Origin: Actinomycetota bacterium
Lineage (GTDB): Bacteria > Actinomycetota > Thermoleophilia > Solirubrobacterales > Solirubrobacteraceae
Direction of reading: 5' to 3'
DNA: 6,875 nucleotides
Assembly: GCA_009699565.1 (NCBI GenBank)
Contig: WLNX01000096.1
Span: 1-6,875 of the forward strand
Program-made: the position numbers and the translations under genes
Notes under the pieces: model-generated
The model's database searches: none
Told to the model about the DNA's origin: nothing
What the model saw: the letters and a program-made list of their open reading frames with translations, nothing else
In this document: positions 5,380-6,875 of the stretch, in pieces
How positions within the stretch are numbered: the stretch's first letter is position 1
How the letters are laid out: every line of letters starts with the position of its first letter

Positions 5380-6875
5380 GTGACAGAGACCGTCACCTAC
5401 TTGACACGGCTGCAGAAGGGCGCAGAGCGCTGGTTCATCCAGCTTGCTCTGGCGATCGGTCTGCTTTCCGGCGCATTGGTTGCGTTCGGAACTCGCCACG
5501 GCTGGTTCCAGATCGACGACTTCCCGATCCTTAACGAGGCTCACGATCGCGGCCTCTCGCTCGACTTCCTGCTCTCGCCAGTGATGAACGAGCGCTTCTC
5601 ACCGGGCCATCGCGTGATCCAGTGGATCGTGCTGCAAGCGCCGGGCAACGAATGGCTCGTCGTGATCGTGACTAGTTCACTGCTGGTGGGCGTCAGTTCG
5701 CTCTTGCTGGCCGTCCTCGTGCGCCAGATAACCGGCGAGCCTCTGCTCGCGCTCGCCTGCGGCGCCGTCTTCGGCAGCTGGTCGGGTTGGACGGCTATCT
5801 CACTCTGGTTTGGAACCGCGGCGCTCACGCTGCCAACGATCGCGTTGATGATCGCCGCTCTGATCATCAGCGTTCGCTGGGATCGGAGCCGGCGCAAGGT
5901 GGACCTGTTTACGGCAGCGCTACTCCTTCTCCTCGCCTGTTGCTTCTCGGTGCGAGCCGTGATTTTGCCACCACTGCTTCTCATCCTGCTGGTCCTAGCA
6001 ACGCCATCTACACGGTCGATCACTGTCGCCGATATCTGGCAGCGGATGAAAAGTGTTCGCGCCCTGCTGATAGTCGCGTTCCTAATCCCCGTGCCATTTG
6101 TGGTGCTTGACGCCAAGGCGACTGGAACTGTCAGCGAAGCGACGTCGCCGGCGGCGCACGACTGGCTGGAGCTGTCGTGGCACTGGATCCTCGACGGCGT
6201 AGGGGCGGTTGTGCTGAACGCACAGCCGTCAGTCGCAGGCCACCCGGCTACGACGGGGGCGATCGGTGTCGTTGCGGAGCCAGGCCTCTCCGGTCAGCCG
6301 GCCACCGTCTGGGCCGTCGCCGGAATCTGCCTGCTAGTGCTACTAGCAGCGTCCACGATCCGTGGAACACGCAGTGCAACGGTTTGGGTAGCGATGCTCG
6401 GGCTGCTGCTCCTCTGTGGGCTCGAAATCGGCTACGCGCGACTAGGCCAACTCGGGCTGATGATCGTGTCACCGCTCCGATACCACGAGGCAGATCTCCT
6501 AGTGATCGGCGTCCTAGCGCCGGCGGCCTGGGTTGCCTCAGGAAAACCGTTCCCGCGAAGCGGCGGCGCTCGCAAACTGTTCACGGCTAGCGCCATCGTG
6601 CTTGCCGGCCTCTGGCTACTCAGCGGTGCTCGAACAGTTCACAGCCTTCATCAAGCCGACATTGGCCCCCGCACCCGCGCAGCGGTCGAGGCGATGCGAG
6701 AGACGGTCCCCCCAATTCTTTCGGGCACAACGAAGGCTTCGCTGATCGACACCCGCTCGCCGACGTCGCTGAGTTTCGCCGGCGACCGCGAACTGCCGCG
6801 GACAATCAAGACCTTCGTCACATCGGCACCGTTCAGCCTGTTTGACCGGTCAGGCATTCCCTTCATCGTTGATAA
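5380..6875 (+). CDS. Large polytopic membrane protein, GT-C glycosyltransferase-like, 3' end outside window
   Basis: The frame is open from GTG 5380 to the right edge, 498 codons without a stop. The product is very hydrophobic, with about ten membrane segments, at roughly residues 18-37, 92-116, 121-143, 147-166, 175-209 (possibly two), 227-244, 309-326, 333-350, 371-385 and 399-415. A more hydrophilic region begins after about 420 and continues off the window. The first non-cytoplasmic loop holds an acidic pair, D46-D47 (WFQIDDFPIL), the position where GT-C glycosyltransferases carry catalytic or metal-binding acids. The context (DDFPILNEAHDRGLSLDFLL, then RFSPGHRVIQW) and the later RYHEADL (367-373) resemble actinobacterial GT-C-like proteins that use polyprenyl-phosphate sugars for the cell envelope. 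The specific reaction cannot be assigned. GTG 5380 is the first start after the tRNA and keeps the first helix; a TAGAGT box (5366-5371) precedes it and no Shine-Dalgarno is evident. Confidence 0.85.
   Translation, partial: MTETVTYLTRLQKGAERWFIQLALAIGLLSGALVAFGTRHGWFQIDDFPILNEAHDRGLSLDFLLSPVMNERFSPGHRVIQWIVLQAPGNEWLVVIVTSSLLVGVSSLLLAVLVRQITGEPLLALACGAVFGSWSGWTAISLWFGTAALTLPTIALMIAALIISVRWDRSRRKVDLFTAALLLLLACCFSVRAVILPPLLLILLVLATPSTRSITVADIWQRMKSVRALLIVAFLIPVPFVVLDAKATGTVSEATSPAAHDWLELSWHWILDGVGAVVLNAQPSVAGHPATTGAIGVVAEPGLSGQPATVWAVAGICLLVLLAASTIRGTRSATVWVAMLGLLLLCGLEIGYARLGQLGLMIVSPLRYHEADLLVIGVLAPAAWVASGKPFPRSGGARKLFTASAIVLAGLWLLSGARTVHSLHQADIGPRTRAAVEAMRETVPPILSGTTKASLIDTRSPTSLSFAGDRELPRTIKTFVTSAPFSLFDRSGIPFIVD

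Noticed and set aside
5541..6116. 191-codon minus-strand open frame, Ser/Thr/Arg-rich.
   Set aside because: It is antisense to the large membrane protein, whose plus-strand frame is continuous and has regular hydrophobic helices.
6177..6590. 137-codon plus-strand open frame, Arg-rich.
   Set aside because: It is an out-of-frame shadow of the membrane protein starting at 5380, and the product is low-complexity.

Overview
The window is GC-rich and looks like an actinobacterial chromosome segment. The three plus-strand genes whose 5' ends are visible all start with GTG, neither tRNA gene encodes its CCA tail, and there is a secreted-type RTX calcium-binding tail and a GT-C-like membrane protein of a kind I associate with high-GC Gram-positives. 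A member of the Thermoleophilia/Solirubrobacterales is my guess, but it is only an inference. It reads as ordinary chromosome: no mobile element, CRISPR array or phage gene is visible.

Layout from left to right. The C-terminal end of an RTX-like calcium-binding protein (to 421, plus strand) is followed by a hairpin terminator. A lone cytochrome P450 (509-1909, plus) comes next, apparently with a leaderless promoter. A GC-rich hairpin (1917-1948) separates the P450 from a convergent two-gene minus-strand operon. That operon is a TrpB2-type tryptophan synthase beta chain (2752-4116) followed 32 nt downstream by a six-helix membrane protein (1979-2719). Upstream of it, on the plus strand, lie a tRNA with a CAT anticodon (4197-4269, probably the lysidine-modified Ile2 species), a LysR-family regulator (4327-5235), tRNA-Val(TAC) (5276-5349), and a large polytopic membrane protein resembling GT-C glycosyltransferases (5380 to the right edge, incomplete).

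Functional links are limited. The TrpB2 gene and the membrane protein gene are very probably co-transcribed. The LysR gene is divergent from that operon, with a tRNA gene between them, so regulation of trpB2 by this LysR protein is possible but unproven. The P450 has no ferredoxin, ferredoxin reductase or biosynthetic neighbour here, so its substrate cannot be read from context. I did not find a clearly novel multi-gene system. The most useful observations are a -10-like hexamer placed exactly 6 nt before two GTG starts, the large right-edge membrane gene, a Ser-to-Cys change at the cofactor ring-nitrogen position of TrpB2, and the CAT-anticodon tRNA with Ile2-like identity bases.
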